47,726 nt of DNA from Sphingobacterium sp. UBA4616 (GCA_002386525.1 DGIS01000030.1:64376-112101); one strand, 5' to 3'; numbered from the stretch's first letter, positions 24,973 through 34,426 are shown. Program-made: numbers and translations. Notes: generated by a model not told the origin, from the sequence alone.

Positions 24973-26322
24973 TTATAAAGTGACACCCGTATAGTTAGCA
25001 GGACTGATCGCTTTGAGTTCTGCTTTGACTTTATCGGAAACATGGAGCTGATCGACAAACGCTGCTATTGTCTCTTTCGTTACCCGCGTGTTTGTACGTG
25101 TAAGATCTTTCAGCGCTTCGTACGGTTTTGGATAGCCTTCTCTTCTTAATATGGTTTGTAATGCTTCGGCAACAACAGCCCAGTTATTTTCAAGGTCATC
25201 AGCCAATGCCTGTTCGTTTAAAATCAATTTACGTAAACCTCTTAATGTCGATTTAACGGCAATTAGCGTGTGCGCAAATGGAACACCAATATTACGTAAA
25301 ACCGTCGAATCTGTTAAATCGCGCTGAAGACGTGAAATCGGTAATTTAGCGGAGAGATGCTCGAAAATAGCATTTGCAATGCCCAAATTTCCTTCTGCAT
25401 TTTCAAAGTCAATTGGATTGACCTTATGGGGCATAGCGGATGAACCGATCTGTCCGGCAGTGATTTTTTGTTTAAAATAATCCATCGAAATATAAGTCCA
25501 GATATCGCGGCATAAGTCGATTAGGATATTATTTATGCGTTTTAAAGCATCACAGCTTGCCGCAAAGTTATCGTAATGTTCAATTTGCGTTGTGGTTTGT
25601 GAACGGTCTAAACCCAAGATATTGTTGACAAAATTATTTCCGAAATTGATCCAATTGGTTTTCGGATAAGCAACCTGATGCGCATTGAAATTACCTGTTG
25701 CACCGCCAAATTTGGCGGAATATGGAACTTGATTGAGTAGTTGTAACTGTCGCTCTATTCGTTCGATAAAAACATAGAACTCTTTGCCCAATCGAGTTGG
25801 AGACGCAGGCTGTCCATGTGTACGGGCCAACATCGGAATGCCTGACCATGACGTCGCTAATGATTTTAATTCATGAAGCAACTCGTCAATCGCTGGCGAG
25901 TAACTTTCTTTGATGGCTTCTTTCCAAGAAAGCGGAATAGCTGTATTATTGATATCTTGGGATGTTAAACCAAAATGAATGAATTCAAGGTAGTCCTGTA
26001 GCCCTAATTTTTCAAATTTATCTTTTAGAAAATATTCAACCGCTTTAACATCATGGTTCGTAACTTTCTCTGTGTCTTTGATCCAGATGGCATCTTCCTC
26101 AGAAAAATTTCTATAAATGTCACGCAATTTCTCATTTAGACTTTTGTCAAATTGTTGCAATTGGGCAATACCTGATTCACATAATGCAATAAAATATTCC
26201 ACTTCCACGCGTACGCGATATTTTATTAAAGCAAATTCAGAAAAAAATGCTGAAAGTTCATGAGTGTTATTGTAATAGCGTCCGTCGATAGGAGTAACTG
26301 CTGTTAAAGATGATAAAGCCAT
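24973..26322 (-). CDS. purB: Adenylosuccinate lyase
   Basis: Cleaves SAICAR and adenylosuccinate in purine synthesis. The 449-residue protein begins LTAVTPIDGRYYNNTHELSAFFSEFALIKYR in family style and contains the catalytic His region MLARTHGQPASPTRLGKE and the superfamily signature SSAMPHKVNPIDFENAEGN. The length and motifs are those of the E. coli-type enzyme (456). A complete promoter (TTG, 20 bases, TACCTTTG) stands just upstream. Confidence 0.97.
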   Translation of the reverse strand: MALSSLTAVTPIDGRYYNNTHELSAFFSEFALIKYRVRVEVEYFIALCESGIAQLQQFDKSLNEKLRDIYRNFSEEDAIWIKDTEKVTNHDVKAVEYFLKDKFEKLGLQDYLEFIHFGLTSQDINNTAIPLSWKEAIKESYSPAIDELLHELKSLATSWSGIPMLARTHGQPASPTRLGKEFYVFIERIERQLQLLNQVPYSAKFGGATGNFNAHQVAYPKTNWINFGNNFVNNILGLDRSQTTTQIEHYDNFAASCDALKRINNILIDLCRDIWTYISMDYFKQKITAGQIGSSAMPHKVNPIDFENAEGNLGIANAIFEHLSAKLPISRLQRDLTDSTVLRNIGVPFAHTLIAVKSTLRGLRKLILNEQALADDLENNWAVVAEALQTILRREGYPKPYEALKDLTRTNTRVTKETIAAFVDQLHVSDKVKAELKAISPANYTGVTL

Positions 26323-26341
26323 AGATTGAATGATTTTTTGG

Positions 26342-26372
26342 CAAAGGTAAAAAAATGCTTGGAGCTTAGCAA
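26342..26372 (-). promoter_or_regulatory. Promoter of purB
   Basis: Minus strand: TTG (26370-26372), 20 bases, TACCTTTG (26342-26349). The spacing equals that of the three tRNA-Pro promoters in this window. Confidence 0.7.
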
Positions 26373-26390
26373 TTTAATTGGCGCAGATAT

Positions 26391-26424
26391 AAAAAAAGCC
26401 TCCTTGGTGAAGGAAGCTTTTTTA
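26391..26424 (-). terminator. Terminator of the first small lipoprotein gene
   Basis: On the minus strand GCTTCCTT pairs with AAGGAGGC (one U-G pair, possible only in this orientation), followed by seven T. Confidence 0.85.
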
Positions 26425-26450
26425 TAAGGTCTAAATTATATTTCAGAAAA

Positions 26451-26654
26451 TTAGTGAGCAGCTTTAGTTGAATCAACTTTAGCCTCAGCTGAATCTACAG
26501 CAGTTTTTGCTGAATCCAATTGTGTGTTAGCTGAATCTAAAGCAACATTAGCTGAATCAGTAGCAGCGTCAGTTGTTTTACCAGTTTCACCACATGATGC
26601 GAAAGCTAATGTTAAAGCTAAACCTAAGAAACCGAATTTGAATGCGTTTTTCAT
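26451..26654 (-). CDS. Small lipoprotein with DSA repeats, copy 1
   Basis: A 67-residue predicted lipoprotein: signal peptide with Cys21 in AFASC, then a short polar linker and a region of repeated DSAxxxx heptads (residues about 35-64, for example LDSANTQLDSAKTAV). The heptad spacing with Asp-Ser-Ala and a hydrophobic residue suggests a single long helix or coiled coil, comparable in design (not in sequence) to Braun-type lipoproteins. It is a paralogue of the next gene; the 5' ends are nearly identical in DNA. The function is unknown. Confidence 0.75.
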   Translation of the reverse strand: MKNAFKFGFLGLALTLAFASCGETGKTTDAATDSANVALDSANTQLDSAKTAVDSAEAKVDSTKAAH

Positions 26655-26742
26655 TTTATTAAAATTAAATATTTTTAAATCTTGTTATTTAGGGGTTAAT
26701 ACCGATAAATTAAAAAGGTAACCCCAGATTTTTCTCTTTTTG

Positions 26743-26775
26743 AAAAAAGAAAGACCTTTTGTTAAAAAAGGCCTT
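26743..26775 (-). terminator. Terminator of the second small lipoprotein gene
   Basis: On the minus strand AAGGCCTTTT pairs with AAAAGGTCTT (one G-U pair); a T-rich run follows. Confidence 0.8.
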
Positions 26776-26799
26776 CCAAAAGCTTTATTCAGTCCTAAA

Positions 26800-27024
26800 T
26801 TATTTTTTAGTAGCAGCTGAATCAACTTTAGCAGCAGCAGAATCAACTTTAACAGCAGCTGAATCTACGTGGTTAGCAGCTGAATCCAAAGTGTTAGCAG
26901 CTGAATCAACTAAAGCAGAAGCTGAATCTGCAGCACCTTCAGATTTTTTCTCTGAATTGTTACAAGATGCGAAAGCTACAGTTAAAGCTAAACCTAAGAA
27001 ACCGAATTTTAATGCGTTTTTCAT
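26800..27024 (-). CDS. Small lipoprotein with DSAA repeats, copy 2
   Basis: A 74-residue lipoprotein, signal peptide with Cys21 (AFASC). Residues about 33-74 are heptads of the form DSAAxx(V/L): DSAANTL, DSAANHV, DSAAVKV, DSAAAKV, DSAATKK. This regularity predicts a continuous amphipathic helix and possible oligomerisation. The first 20 residues and their codons are almost the same as in the neighbouring gene, so the pair arose by tandem duplication. Each copy has its own terminator. A structural link between outer membrane and cell wall is a guess. Confidence 0.75.
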   Translation of the reverse strand: MKNALKFGFLGLALTVAFASCNNSEKKSEGAADSASALVDSAANTLDSAANHVDSAAVKVDSAAAKVDSAATKK

Positions 27025-27378
27025 TTTCTAATTTTCTAATTTAAATTGAAATAATTTTCTTTTTCATCTGTTAATACACGTAACTAAAAAAGGTAACCCA
27101 AAAAATATATTTTTTTTAAAAATTTATATAAAAGTTTGTTTATCAAAGTTTTATTTTTTTTAGCAAGACGTGTATCTTAGGCTTTCGACTGCGCTATCCT
27201 TTAGCGTTACAAGGGTTAAGTAAGGCAATCGCTAGGTGGATCTTGTCTATTTGTTGTGCATAAGTTGTGTGCCGCCTCTAACTCGACAAATGTATCGGTC
27301 CAACTGTTATTAAATAGCAAACAATTTTCGGTTATTTTTCTTATTTTGAGAAGTACGCACTTTAAAAAAAATACACAT
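27025..27378. other. Intergenic region with a possible small RNA
   Basis: No gene is convincing. The part next to the lipoprotein is very AT-rich, but 27161-27290 is clearly richer in G and C and contains the hairpin CGCTA-TCCTT-TAGCG. A minus-strand -7 match (TACATTTG, 27287-27294) would start a transcript over this block. It could equally be the plus-strand leader of the acyl-CoA dehydrogenase gene. Confidence 0.3.
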
Positions 27379-28728
27379 ATGTTTGATAAAGTTAAGAATA
27401 TAATGGATTTGGCAAAATCGATAGACTTTGCCAAATTGGAAGAAATAGCAAAAAAAGTGGATTTGGGAGCAGTTATGGATGCTGTATCAAAAATGGATGA
27501 TAAACAGCTGCATGGTTTAATGAAAATGCTGAATTCCGGAAAGGAAAAGCGAGAATTGCCTCCTATTAATGGTGATTTCTATGCGATGGACAGTAAATTA
27601 AACGATACAGACCGCGCTTTACAATTGAAGGTGAGAGAATTTATGGAGACCGAAGTCAAACCAATAGTTAATAAATATTGGTTGAGAGATGAATTTCCTT
27701 TTGAAATCGTACCCAAACTGGCGGCTTTAAATATTTGTGGATATACATACAATGGGTATGGATGTATGGGCGGAAGTTCTTTGATGGAAGGAATTATAGC
27801 GGCTGAGATAGCACGTGTGGATGCTTCTGTAGCAACATTCTTTGGCGTACAGAGTGGTTTGGCAATGGGGTCAATCTATCTTTGCGGATCTGAAGAACAA
27901 AAGCAAGAGTGGTTGCCCAAGATGCAACAGATGCAGGTGATAGGTGCTTTTGGATTAACAGAACCTGAAGTGGGCTCGGGGGCTGCAGGCGGATTGACGA
28001 CAACTTGTAAAAAAACAACCGATGGTTGGGTTTTGAATGGTCAGAAAAAATGGATCGGAAATTCTACTTTTTCCGATATTACAATTATATGGGCTAGGGA
28101 TCTCGATGATGGAGAAGTCAAAGGTTTTATTGTAAGGAAGGATAACCCGGGTTTTTCTGTCGAAAAGATCAAGGATAAGATGGCGTTGCGTATTGTGCAG
28201 AATGGCCTCATTACTTTAAATCATTGTATCATTCCTGAAAGTGACCGTTTACAAAAGGCAGATTCCTTTAAAGATACAGGTAAGGTTCTTCAGATGACGC
28301 GGGCCGGGGTCGCCTGGATGGCTGTGGGCTGTGCTAGAGGAGCCTATGAAAATGCATTGGATTATACCCGAAAAAGGAAACAGTTTGGTAAGCCAATCGC
28401 CTCTTTTCAGCTTATTCAGAATCACCTGGTTGAAATGTTATCCAATTTGACCGCTATGCAAACGCTAGTCTTTAGGCTATCTGAACTTCAGGATAAAGGT
28501 GAGCTAAGAGATGAACATGCTTCGCTGGCAAAAGTGTTCTGTTCTTTGCGTACGAGAGATATTGTTTCCAAAGCCCGTGAAGTCATGGGGGGCAATGGCA
28601 TTTTGTTAGAGTATAATGTCGCGCGATTTCTGGCGGATGCAGAAGCAATTTATTCCTACGAGGGTACAAAGGAGATTAATTCGCTCATTGTTGGTCGAAG
28701 TATAACTGGATTTAGTGCTTTCGTGTAG
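27379..28728 (+). CDS. Acyl-CoA dehydrogenase with N-terminal helical extension
   Basis: FAD enzyme of 449 residues that oxidises an acyl-CoA thioester. The FAD/substrate motifs are GAFGLTEPEVGSGAAGG and KKWIGNSTFSD; the catalytic base is Glu428 in SYEGTKEIN, and RKQFGKPIASFQLIQ is also diagnostic. The sequence resembles the glutaryl-CoA dehydrogenase branch. About 75 residues precede the usual ACAD start; they form a separate helical segment (LAKSIDFAKLEEIAKKVD...). I chose ATG 27379, after which coding character begins; the frame is open further upstream without support. Confidence 0.88.
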   Translation: MFDKVKNIMDLAKSIDFAKLEEIAKKVDLGAVMDAVSKMDDKQLHGLMKMLNSGKEKRELPPINGDFYAMDSKLNDTDRALQLKVREFMETEVKPIVNKYWLRDEFPFEIVPKLAALNICGYTYNGYGCMGGSSLMEGIIAAEIARVDASVATFFGVQSGLAMGSIYLCGSEEQKQEWLPKMQQMQVIGAFGLTEPEVGSGAAGGLTTTCKKTTDGWVLNGQKKWIGNSTFSDITIIWARDLDDGEVKGFIVRKDNPGFSVEKIKDKMALRIVQNGLITLNHCIIPESDRLQKADSFKDTGKVLQMTRAGVAWMAVGCARGAYENALDYTRKRKQFGKPIASFQLIQNHLVEMLSNLTAMQTLVFRLSELQDKGELRDEHASLAKVFCSLRTRDIVSKAREVMGGNGILLEYNVARFLADAEAIYSYEGTKEINSLIVGRSITGFSAFV

Positions 28729-28772
28729 CTGCTTTCCGGCTAACTTTTCGTTTCTTGATGTCGAGAATTACT

Positions 28773-28809
28773 AAAAAAGGGCTTTGTTATTTAACAAAGA
28801 CCTTTTTTA
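28773..28809. terminator. Bidirectional terminator between convergent genes
   Basis: AAAAAAGG-G-CTTTGTT and AACAAAG-A-CCTTTTTT form a long stem with one mismatch and a four-base loop; A- and T-runs suit both strands. Confidence 0.88.
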
Positions 28810-28836
28810 GCTGAATTAAACGCAAACTGAACTTGA

Positions 28837-29622
28837 CTATTTGCGTTTAAACCGCATCATGGCGATATCGCCCATGATAAATGTTAGGGTATTCTCGCTT
28901 ATACTGTATGTGTTCACCTTTTCTAAGGTAGAGAAAAAAGTTGCTTCGCCATTCCCTTCGCAAGCCATTTTTGTTGACATAATGGGGCCGAAATTAATAC
29001 TATTTCCATTGGTTTTGAACGTCATATTATAGTTGTTACAGCTACTATTGCCACTTACCTTTCCGCTGACCGCGTCAAATATCATTGTTGGTTTACGGTC
29101 GGGATATAGACCATCGAAAGCAATGCGTGCGCCCGATATATAATCAAGCTCCCAAGTTCCAGAAAGTTGCTGCTTATCGTCCTGGATCAACTTAAATTTT
29201 GCCAATGGAGCCATTTTAGCTTTGTTCAGGCTAAGAATACCATTGTTGACAGTGTAATTATCTGCAGCGATCAAGTTTTTTGACAGCGCTTGTTCGATAG
29301 ACATATCCGGACAGGCCATCATAGTTGACATTCCCTGAGCAAATTTAATTTTTCCATTTTTGGATAGTATTAAATCTCCTCCGATGCCATTGCAGCCCCC
29401 ACTTGCACTGTAGCGTTTTTCCTCCAGTTGCAGATAGGGCATTTTACCATTGATTTGATCCGCTACCGCCTGCCCATTGATTTCAATTAATTGCCACTTT
29501 TTTCCAACGACAGCTGATGTCGAACTGTTTTCACTTTGATCAGTCGACTTCTTGTTGACGACAGAACAACTACCAAGACCAATACTTAAGATGGCCAATA
29601 TTGCGATGTTTTTAAAGTTCAT
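28837..29622 (-). CDS. META-domain lipoprotein (HslJ-like)
   Basis: A 261-residue predicted lipoprotein (lipobox GLGSC, Cys19). It contains two META-type domains of about 110 residues: one from KKWQLIEINGQ through YSASGGCNGIGGDL, MSTMMACPD, and a second from GTWELDYISGARIAFDG through VSGNSSCNNYNM, MSTKMACEGN. The paired motifs (GxxxCNxxxG and MxxTxMAC) identify the family, whose members are linked to heat shock and secretion in other bacteria; the exact role is unknown. It stands alone between two terminators. Confidence 0.88.
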   Translation of the reverse strand: MNFKNIAILAILSIGLGSCSVVNKKSTDQSENSSTSAVVGKKWQLIEINGQAVADQINGKMPYLQLEEKRYSASGGCNGIGGDLILSKNGKIKFAQGMSTMMACPDMSIEQALSKNLIAADNYTVNNGILSLNKAKMAPLAKFKLIQDDKQQLSGTWELDYISGARIAFDGLYPDRKPTMIFDAVSGKVSGNSSCNNYNMTFKTNGNSINFGPIMSTKMACEGNGEATFFSTLEKVNTYSISENTLTFIMGDIAMMRFKRK

Positions 29623-29693
29623 ATTTTAAATTTTAACCTATTAACATCCCTTTTAACGTTTGGTTTGGCAAAGTGCTACAAAAGTTTACAAAC

Positions 29694-29724
29694 AAATAAG
29701 GCTTCCAATCTGGAAGCCTTATTT
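29694..29724 (-). terminator. Terminator of the pyrG-yidC unit
   Basis: A perfect 14-base-pair stem, AAATAAGGCTTCCA / TGGAAGCCTTATTT, with loop ATC. Confidence 0.9.
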
Positions 29725-29743
29725 ATCAATCGAATAAATGTTA

Positions 29744-31567
29744 CTATTTATTTTTATTTTGTTGTGCCTGCTGTTGAGCACGCATCATTTCTTCCATTTT
29801 AGCCTGGAAGCTTGATTTTTTTTCTGCTTTTGGATTCTTTTTGTTCTCCTCCAATTTAGCTAATATTTTCTCATCATTCACCATGGTGCGGATTACCAAT
29901 TGCGTCAAGAATGTAAATAAAGCACTCAAGAAGTAATAGTAGTTCAAACCAGCCGGGAAGCTGTTCAACACAAAGAAGAAAATCAACGGCATGATATAGC
30001 CCATGTATTTCATCTGACCTGTAGCGCCTGATGTAGCATTGTTATACCAAGTGGTCAACAACGTTGTTAACGTCATCAGGATACACATCAAAGAAATGTG
30101 GTTAAACGATCCAAAGATGGGAGCAAATGTGAATAGGGTATCATAGGTTGACATGTCCTTCATAAACAAGAAACTCTGTCCTCTCAATTCAAACAAATTT
30201 GGGAAGAAATAAAAGAATGCAATTGTAAAAGGCATTTGTAATACGAGGGGAAGGCATCCACCAAGAGGATTGACACCGACCTGTTTGTACAATTTCATTT
30301 GCTCCTGTTGCATCAACATTTGGTTGTCTTCGCCGACTTTTGCTTTGATCTCGTCCAGCTGCGGTTTTAATACGCGCATTTTGGCCATAGAAACATAGGA
30401 TTTGTAGGTCATTGGCGAAAGGATCAATTTCAACATCAGCGTCAATAAGAGTATCACGATACCGTAGCTCATATGGAAACCATCCAGGAAGTTGAATACT
30501 GGTACCGTAATCCATTGGTTGATCCAACGCATAGGGCCCCAGCCCATATTGATGATCGATTGATAATCATTACCCTCCGCTTTCAGCACATTGTATTGGT
30601 TCGGACCAAAGAAGAAGTTCAACGAATAGCTATTGTCCTTATGGTTATCAAATGCTAATTCCGCGTTCGTATTGTAAAACTTGATGACATCCGTTTCAGT
30701 TGCATGTTTTACATCCACTTTAGCATTCACAAAACCATCTTTCGCATTCAAGATACTAGAAAAGTAATGTTGCTTAAAAGCAATCCATTCCACTTTTTTC
30801 TCCAATGCTTCGTCAGCGTCTTTTGATTCTGAAAGATGATCTACCTTATTGTCTTCTTTATAGTAAAGGGTAGATTTTTGTCTTTCAGACTCTATATTTT
30901 GTTCCTTTTGTCTTAACGTGGTATTCCAGTTAAGGGTCAACGTTTTTTGACTTTGTGGAACTAAATTCTGTATCCCTTTTGTATGGATGTCCAGCGCTAC
31001 ATTATAACCTTTGCCGGCAATAGAGTATATATATTCAATGTATTGGTCGGCACTGTAATTTAGTCTGAATTTTACCGATTGTTTTCCTTCACCAGAAACT
31101 TGGATATCCGAAGATTCTGTATTGAAGTACAAATCGTTTGTTGCCACGTTTTGACCCGCTGCATTAAACAGAAAACCAAATTTATTGTCCTCACCTTCAA
31201 AAAGCATCAACGGTTTTCCATTGAAATTCTTTTCACCTTTTAGTTCGACAGATTTAACTTTACCGCCTTTCGTGCTGATCTTGGCAATGATTTTTTCATT
31301 TTCAATCGTGATGACTTTCTCGGTTCCAAATTTCGTGGCACCAAAAGGCTTTTTCAGTTCCGCCGAATCAGCAATCACTGCTGTTTGTGCTGTTTTGGCT
31401 TTCGCGGTAGAGTCACTTTCAGCAGGAAGTCCTTTTTCTGTACGCGCTTTAGCCTCTTGTCGCGCTTGTTCTTGTTTGATTTCTGATTCTGAAGGCTTCA
31501 TCAGGTAAAATGAACCAGTGATGATAGCAAACATCAGGACCAAACCAATTAGGGTATTTCTATCCAT
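29744..31567 (-). CDS. yidC: Membrane protein insertase YidC
   Basis: Inserts and folds inner-membrane proteins. The 607-residue protein has an N-terminal helix (DRNTLIGLVLMFAIITGSFYLM), a large periplasmic beta-domain (about 60-350) and the C-terminal insertase core (about 355-580) with five helices and motifs MTYKSYVSMAKMRVLKPQLDEIK and VNPLGGCLPLVLQMPFTIAFF. The Lys-rich tail is cytoplasmic. The Gram-negative layout with periplasmic domain is complete. It follows pyrG by 39 bases and is probably cotranscribed with it. Confidence 0.96.
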   Translation of the reverse strand: MDRNTLIGLVLMFAIITGSFYLMKPSESEIKQEQARQEAKARTEKGLPAESDSTAKAKTAQTAVIADSAELKKPFGATKFGTEKVITIENEKIIAKISTKGGKVKSVELKGEKNFNGKPLMLFEGEDNKFGFLFNAAGQNVATNDLYFNTESSDIQVSGEGKQSVKFRLNYSADQYIEYIYSIAGKGYNVALDIHTKGIQNLVPQSQKTLTLNWNTTLRQKEQNIESERQKSTLYYKEDNKVDHLSESKDADEALEKKVEWIAFKQHYFSSILNAKDGFVNAKVDVKHATETDVIKFYNTNAELAFDNHKDNSYSLNFFFGPNQYNVLKAEGNDYQSIINMGWGPMRWINQWITVPVFNFLDGFHMSYGIVILLLTLMLKLILSPMTYKSYVSMAKMRVLKPQLDEIKAKVGEDNQMLMQQEQMKLYKQVGVNPLGGCLPLVLQMPFTIAFFYFFPNLFELRGQSFLFMKDMSTYDTLFTFAPIFGSFNHISLMCILMTLTTLLTTWYNNATSGATGQMKYMGYIMPLIFFFVLNSFPAGLNYYYFLSALFTFLTQLVIRTMVNDEKILAKLEENKKNPKAEKKSSFQAKMEEMMRAQQQAQQNKNK

Positions 31568-31606
31568 TTTTAATAATTAAACTTAATTAATTGTATCCTT
31601 CTATTA

Positions 31607-33217
31607 CTACTTTGATTTCTTGTTGGCCAAAGCAGCGGCTACAAAGCTAACAAAAAGTGGGTGAGGATTTGCAACTGTTGACTTTAATTCTGGATGAAAT
31701 TGTCCGGCAACGAAAAATGGATGGTTTTTCAGTTCCACAATTTCTACCAATCCAGTCTCTGGATTGAAGCCTGAAGCAATCATTCCGGCCGCTTCATATT
31801 GCTTCAAATAGTCGTTGTTAAATTCATAACGGTGACGGTGTCTTTCAGAAATTTTTGTTTTGCCATAGATTGCAAAGGCTTTAGTTCCTTTTTTAATTTC
31901 ACAATCGTAAGCGCCCAAACGCATGGTACCCCCCATATTGGTGATGTTTTTTTGCTCCTCCATCAGATTGATAACCGGATTAGTCGTGTTGGCATCCATC
32001 TCAAAACTGTTGGCATCTTTCAGTCCCAACACGTTTCTTCCGAATTCAATTACCGAACATTGCATACCTAAACAGATCCCAAAGAAAGGAATATTATTTT
32101 CACGAACATATTGGATAGCATTTAACTTACCATCCAAACCGCGTTCACCGAATCCCGGAGCAACCAACACGCCATCCATTCCTTTTAGCTTTTCAGCAAC
32201 ATTTTCTTTTGTGACACTTTCGGCAGCAATGTAACTCACTTTTACTTTACACTCATTTGTAGCACCCGCATGGATAAATCCTTCAGTAATGGATTTATAC
32301 GCATCTGGAAGTTCAACATATTTCCCAATCAATGCAACATTAATTTCATTTGTCGGGTTTTTAAGCTTACCTAAAAAGTTTTTCCAGTTTTCCAGATCAG
32401 GCTCATTTTTGTTGGAAAGTTTCAGTTTTGTTAATGCCGTTTTATCCAAGTTCTCCTTCAGCATCAGTAAAGGCACATCATAAATTGTAGAAGCATCGAT
32501 GGATTCGACTACTGCATTGATATTGACATTACAGAATTGGGCTAATTTTTTACGGATTTCCTGAGATAATTTATGTTCTGTACGACAAACAAGAATATCA
32601 GGTTGTACTCCATATTCCAATAATGTTTTAACAGAATGTTGAGTAGGTTTTGTTTTCAGCTCGCCAGCAGCAGCCAAATATGGAACCAAAGTCAAATGGA
32701 TAACCAACGAATTATTGGCTCCCAATTCCCAACGGAGTTGTCTTACTGCTTCCACGAAGGGTAAAGATTCAATATCACCAACAGTTCCTCCTAATTCGGT
32801 GATCACAATATCATATTGACCAGACTCTCCCAGCAATTGCATTCTGCGTTTTATCTCATCTGTGATATGCGGAATTACTTGAACGGTTTTTCCTAAATAT
32901 GCACCTTCACGTTCCTGTTGGATAACGTGTTGATAGATGCGGCCTGTTGTGACATTGTTTGCTTGTGAGGTAGGGACATTCAAGAAACGCTCGTAATGAC
33001 CTAAGTCAAGGTCAGTTTCGGCACCATCTTCAGTCACATAACATTCACCATGTTCATATGGATTTAATGTTCCTGGATCAATGTTAATGTAAGGGTCAAA
33101 TTTTTGAATGGTAACTTTATAGCCACGCGCTTGGAGAAGTTTAGCAAGGGAGGCAGCAATAATACCTTTCCCCAACGACGAAGTAACGCCGCCCGTAACA
33201 AAAATATATTTAGTCAT
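31607..33217 (-). CDS. pyrG: CTP synthase
   Basis: Amidates UTP to CTP. The 536-residue protein begins [19 protein letters not shown] (P-loop) and contains [21 protein letters not shown]. The glutaminase half includes the nucleophile elbow [10 protein letters not shown] and the His/Glu pair in GQFHPELKS. Length and order are standard. A TACCTTTG -7 element lies 69 bases upstream, and the short leader carries a perfect inverted repeat (TGGTCA-AAA-TGACCA). Confidence 0.97.
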   Translation of the reverse strand: MTKYIFVTGGVTSSLGKGIIAASLAKLLQARGYKVTIQKFDPYINIDPGTLNPYEHGECYVTEDGAETDLDLGHYERFLNVPTSQANNVTTGRIYQHVIQQEREGAYLGKTVQVIPHITDEIKRRMQLLGESGQYDIVITELGGTVGDIESLPFVEAVRQLRWELGANNSLVIHLTLVPYLAAAGELKTKPTQHSVKTLLEYGVQPDILVCRTEHKLSQEIRKKLAQFCNVNINAVVESIDASTIYDVPLLMLKENLDKTALTKLKLSNKNEPDLENWKNFLGKLKNPTNEINVALIGKYVELPDAYKSITEGFIHAGATNECKVKVSYIAAESVTKENVAEKLKGMDGVLVAPGFGERGLDGKLNAIQYVRENNIPFFGICLGMQCSVIEFGRNVLGLKDANSFEMDANTTNPVINLMEEQKNITNMGGTMRLGAYDCEIKKGTKAFAIYGKTKISERHRHRYEFNNDYLKQYEAAGMIASGFNPETGLVEIVELKNHPFFVAGQFHPELKSTVANPHPLFVSFVAAALANKKSK

Positions 33218-33244
33218 AACAATTAAAGGATTTTCAATTTTATG

Positions 33245-33293
33245 TGGTCAAAATGACCAATAATAGTTGCTTTATGTACGGGATACAAAGGTA
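33245..33293 (-). promoter_or_regulatory. pyrG -7 element and leader palindrome
   Basis: Minus-strand TACCTTTG (33286-33293) matches TAnnTTTG. About 27 bases downstream, TGGTCA and TGACCA (33245-33259) form a perfect 6-3-6 inverted repeat that could be an operator or a leader hairpin. Confidence 0.5.
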
Positions 33294-33340
33294 GCAATTA
33301 TTATTAAAAATTAGCATTGAAGATTGCTCTAATAATTAAA

Positions 33341-34426
33341 TTAAAAATAAATATTACCCCGGCTATCTATAGTTGTCTTTAATGTAGGCTTTGTTTTTGA
33401 CTTGATTTCAACACGATAGAAATTATTACTATTTGAAAATATGATGTCATATTTTTTTCGCTCATTCAGAATTTCGGGATATAGTTTGCTCAATTCCAGA
33501 ACAGACGTCGCATAGCGTTTTTTATCGTTTCTATAAATTTGTTGTAAATAAGAAATATTCCAGGCCATTTTTTCAAGAGATAAGAATTGCTCGTCGATAA
33601 ATAGCTCATTTGAACTATCGATAAATTTGATATGCCCCCATCGTTCCGGATAGTGCATGTTAACAAGCCCAATAGGAGACCATACCCAGTTCTCCTCGGC
33701 AAGATTCTTTCCAGTATTGTCTTTTTTCTTGGTATAAGTTGTTCCCGTATTCTCATAAAGCCATTGAACTCGGGAGAAATTTATCTTCCAGATTTCATTG
33801 GCCTTAATCTGATTTCCTTCGCCAAAGTATTTCAGACTCTTAACCGGTATTTTCATTTCCACCGTCCAATATTCATCCTTATCTTTCGGGTTGTTGATTG
33901 TGCCTGCATGATAAACGGCGCTTTCAATATCTTTTGTGTCCCAATTTAGATTAGCCCTGCCGCCAAAGCGATACGGTTTAGTCATCAAAAGATCCATGAC
34001 CGTATTTAAAGCATTTACTTCAATCTCTATATATTCCGGAGATAGTAAATTTGGCTTAAGAAAAACTTCAAAGTCATTGTCGTGATAAATGATAGTGTCC
34101 TTTTGTTTTAAATATCCTTTAATATGAGGCTCTTCAAGCTTAGCAAATAAGTATAGGTTTTCCTTGTCCCAAAGCATCTTGACTTTTGTTTCAAATATGG
34201 GATGAGGTTTTTGTGCTCCTTCAATATCCTTAAAAGAATCTGTCCATACGGCTTTAGACCACGAATCTTCACTGTCTTTGCCATCTATAATAATAGCATC
34301 TGTTATTGGCTGCACATAATACACTTGAGGCTGCGGCTGTAGTTGAAGAAATTCTTTCATATTCCGCTGTGCGAAAGCAAAGTTCGGATAGATAATAAAA
34401 ATAAGGATAAAAGCGATAGTTCTCAT
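33341..34426 (-). CDS. Exported CBM9-like carbohydrate-binding protein
   Basis: A 361-residue secreted protein (signal peptide about 1-19, NFAFAQ). Residues about 35-270 resemble the carbohydrate-binding family 9-like domain: the opening ITDAIIIDGKDSEDSWSKAVWTDSF, the middle VKMLWDKENLYLFAKLEEPHI and DNDFEVFLKP, and EYWTVEMKIPVKSL. The last 90 residues are charged and less distinctive. In Bacteroidota such proteins are usually single-domain and thought to bind sugars in the periplasm or on the surface; the ligand is unknown. It lies alone upstream of pyrG. Confidence 0.75.
   Translation of the reverse strand: MRTIAFILIFIIYPNFAFAQRNMKEFLQLQPQPQVYYVQPITDAIIIDGKDSEDSWSKAVWTDSFKDIEGAQKPHPIFETKVKMLWDKENLYLFAKLEEPHIKGYLKQKDTIIYHDNDFEVFLKPNLLSPEYIEIEVNALNTVMDLLMTKPYRFGGRANLNWDTKDIESAVYHAGTINNPKDKDEYWTVEMKIPVKSLKYFGEGNQIKANEIWKINFSRVQWLYENTGTTYTKKKDNTGKNLAEENWVWSPIGLVNMHYPERWGHIKFIDSSNELFIDEQFLSLEKMAWNISYLQQIYRNDKKRYATSVLELSKLYPEILNERKKYDIIFSNSNNFYRVEIKSKTKPTLKTTIDSRGNIYF

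Noticed and set aside
26451..27031. Plus-strand frames over the lipoprotein genes
   Set aside because: They are antisense images of the Ala/Ser/Asp repeats (rich in AES repeats); the minus strand has signal peptides, lipoboxes and terminators.
27256..27378. Earlier start of the acyl-CoA dehydrogenase
   Set aside because: The extra 41 residues have no coding character and overlap the GC-rich intergenic block.
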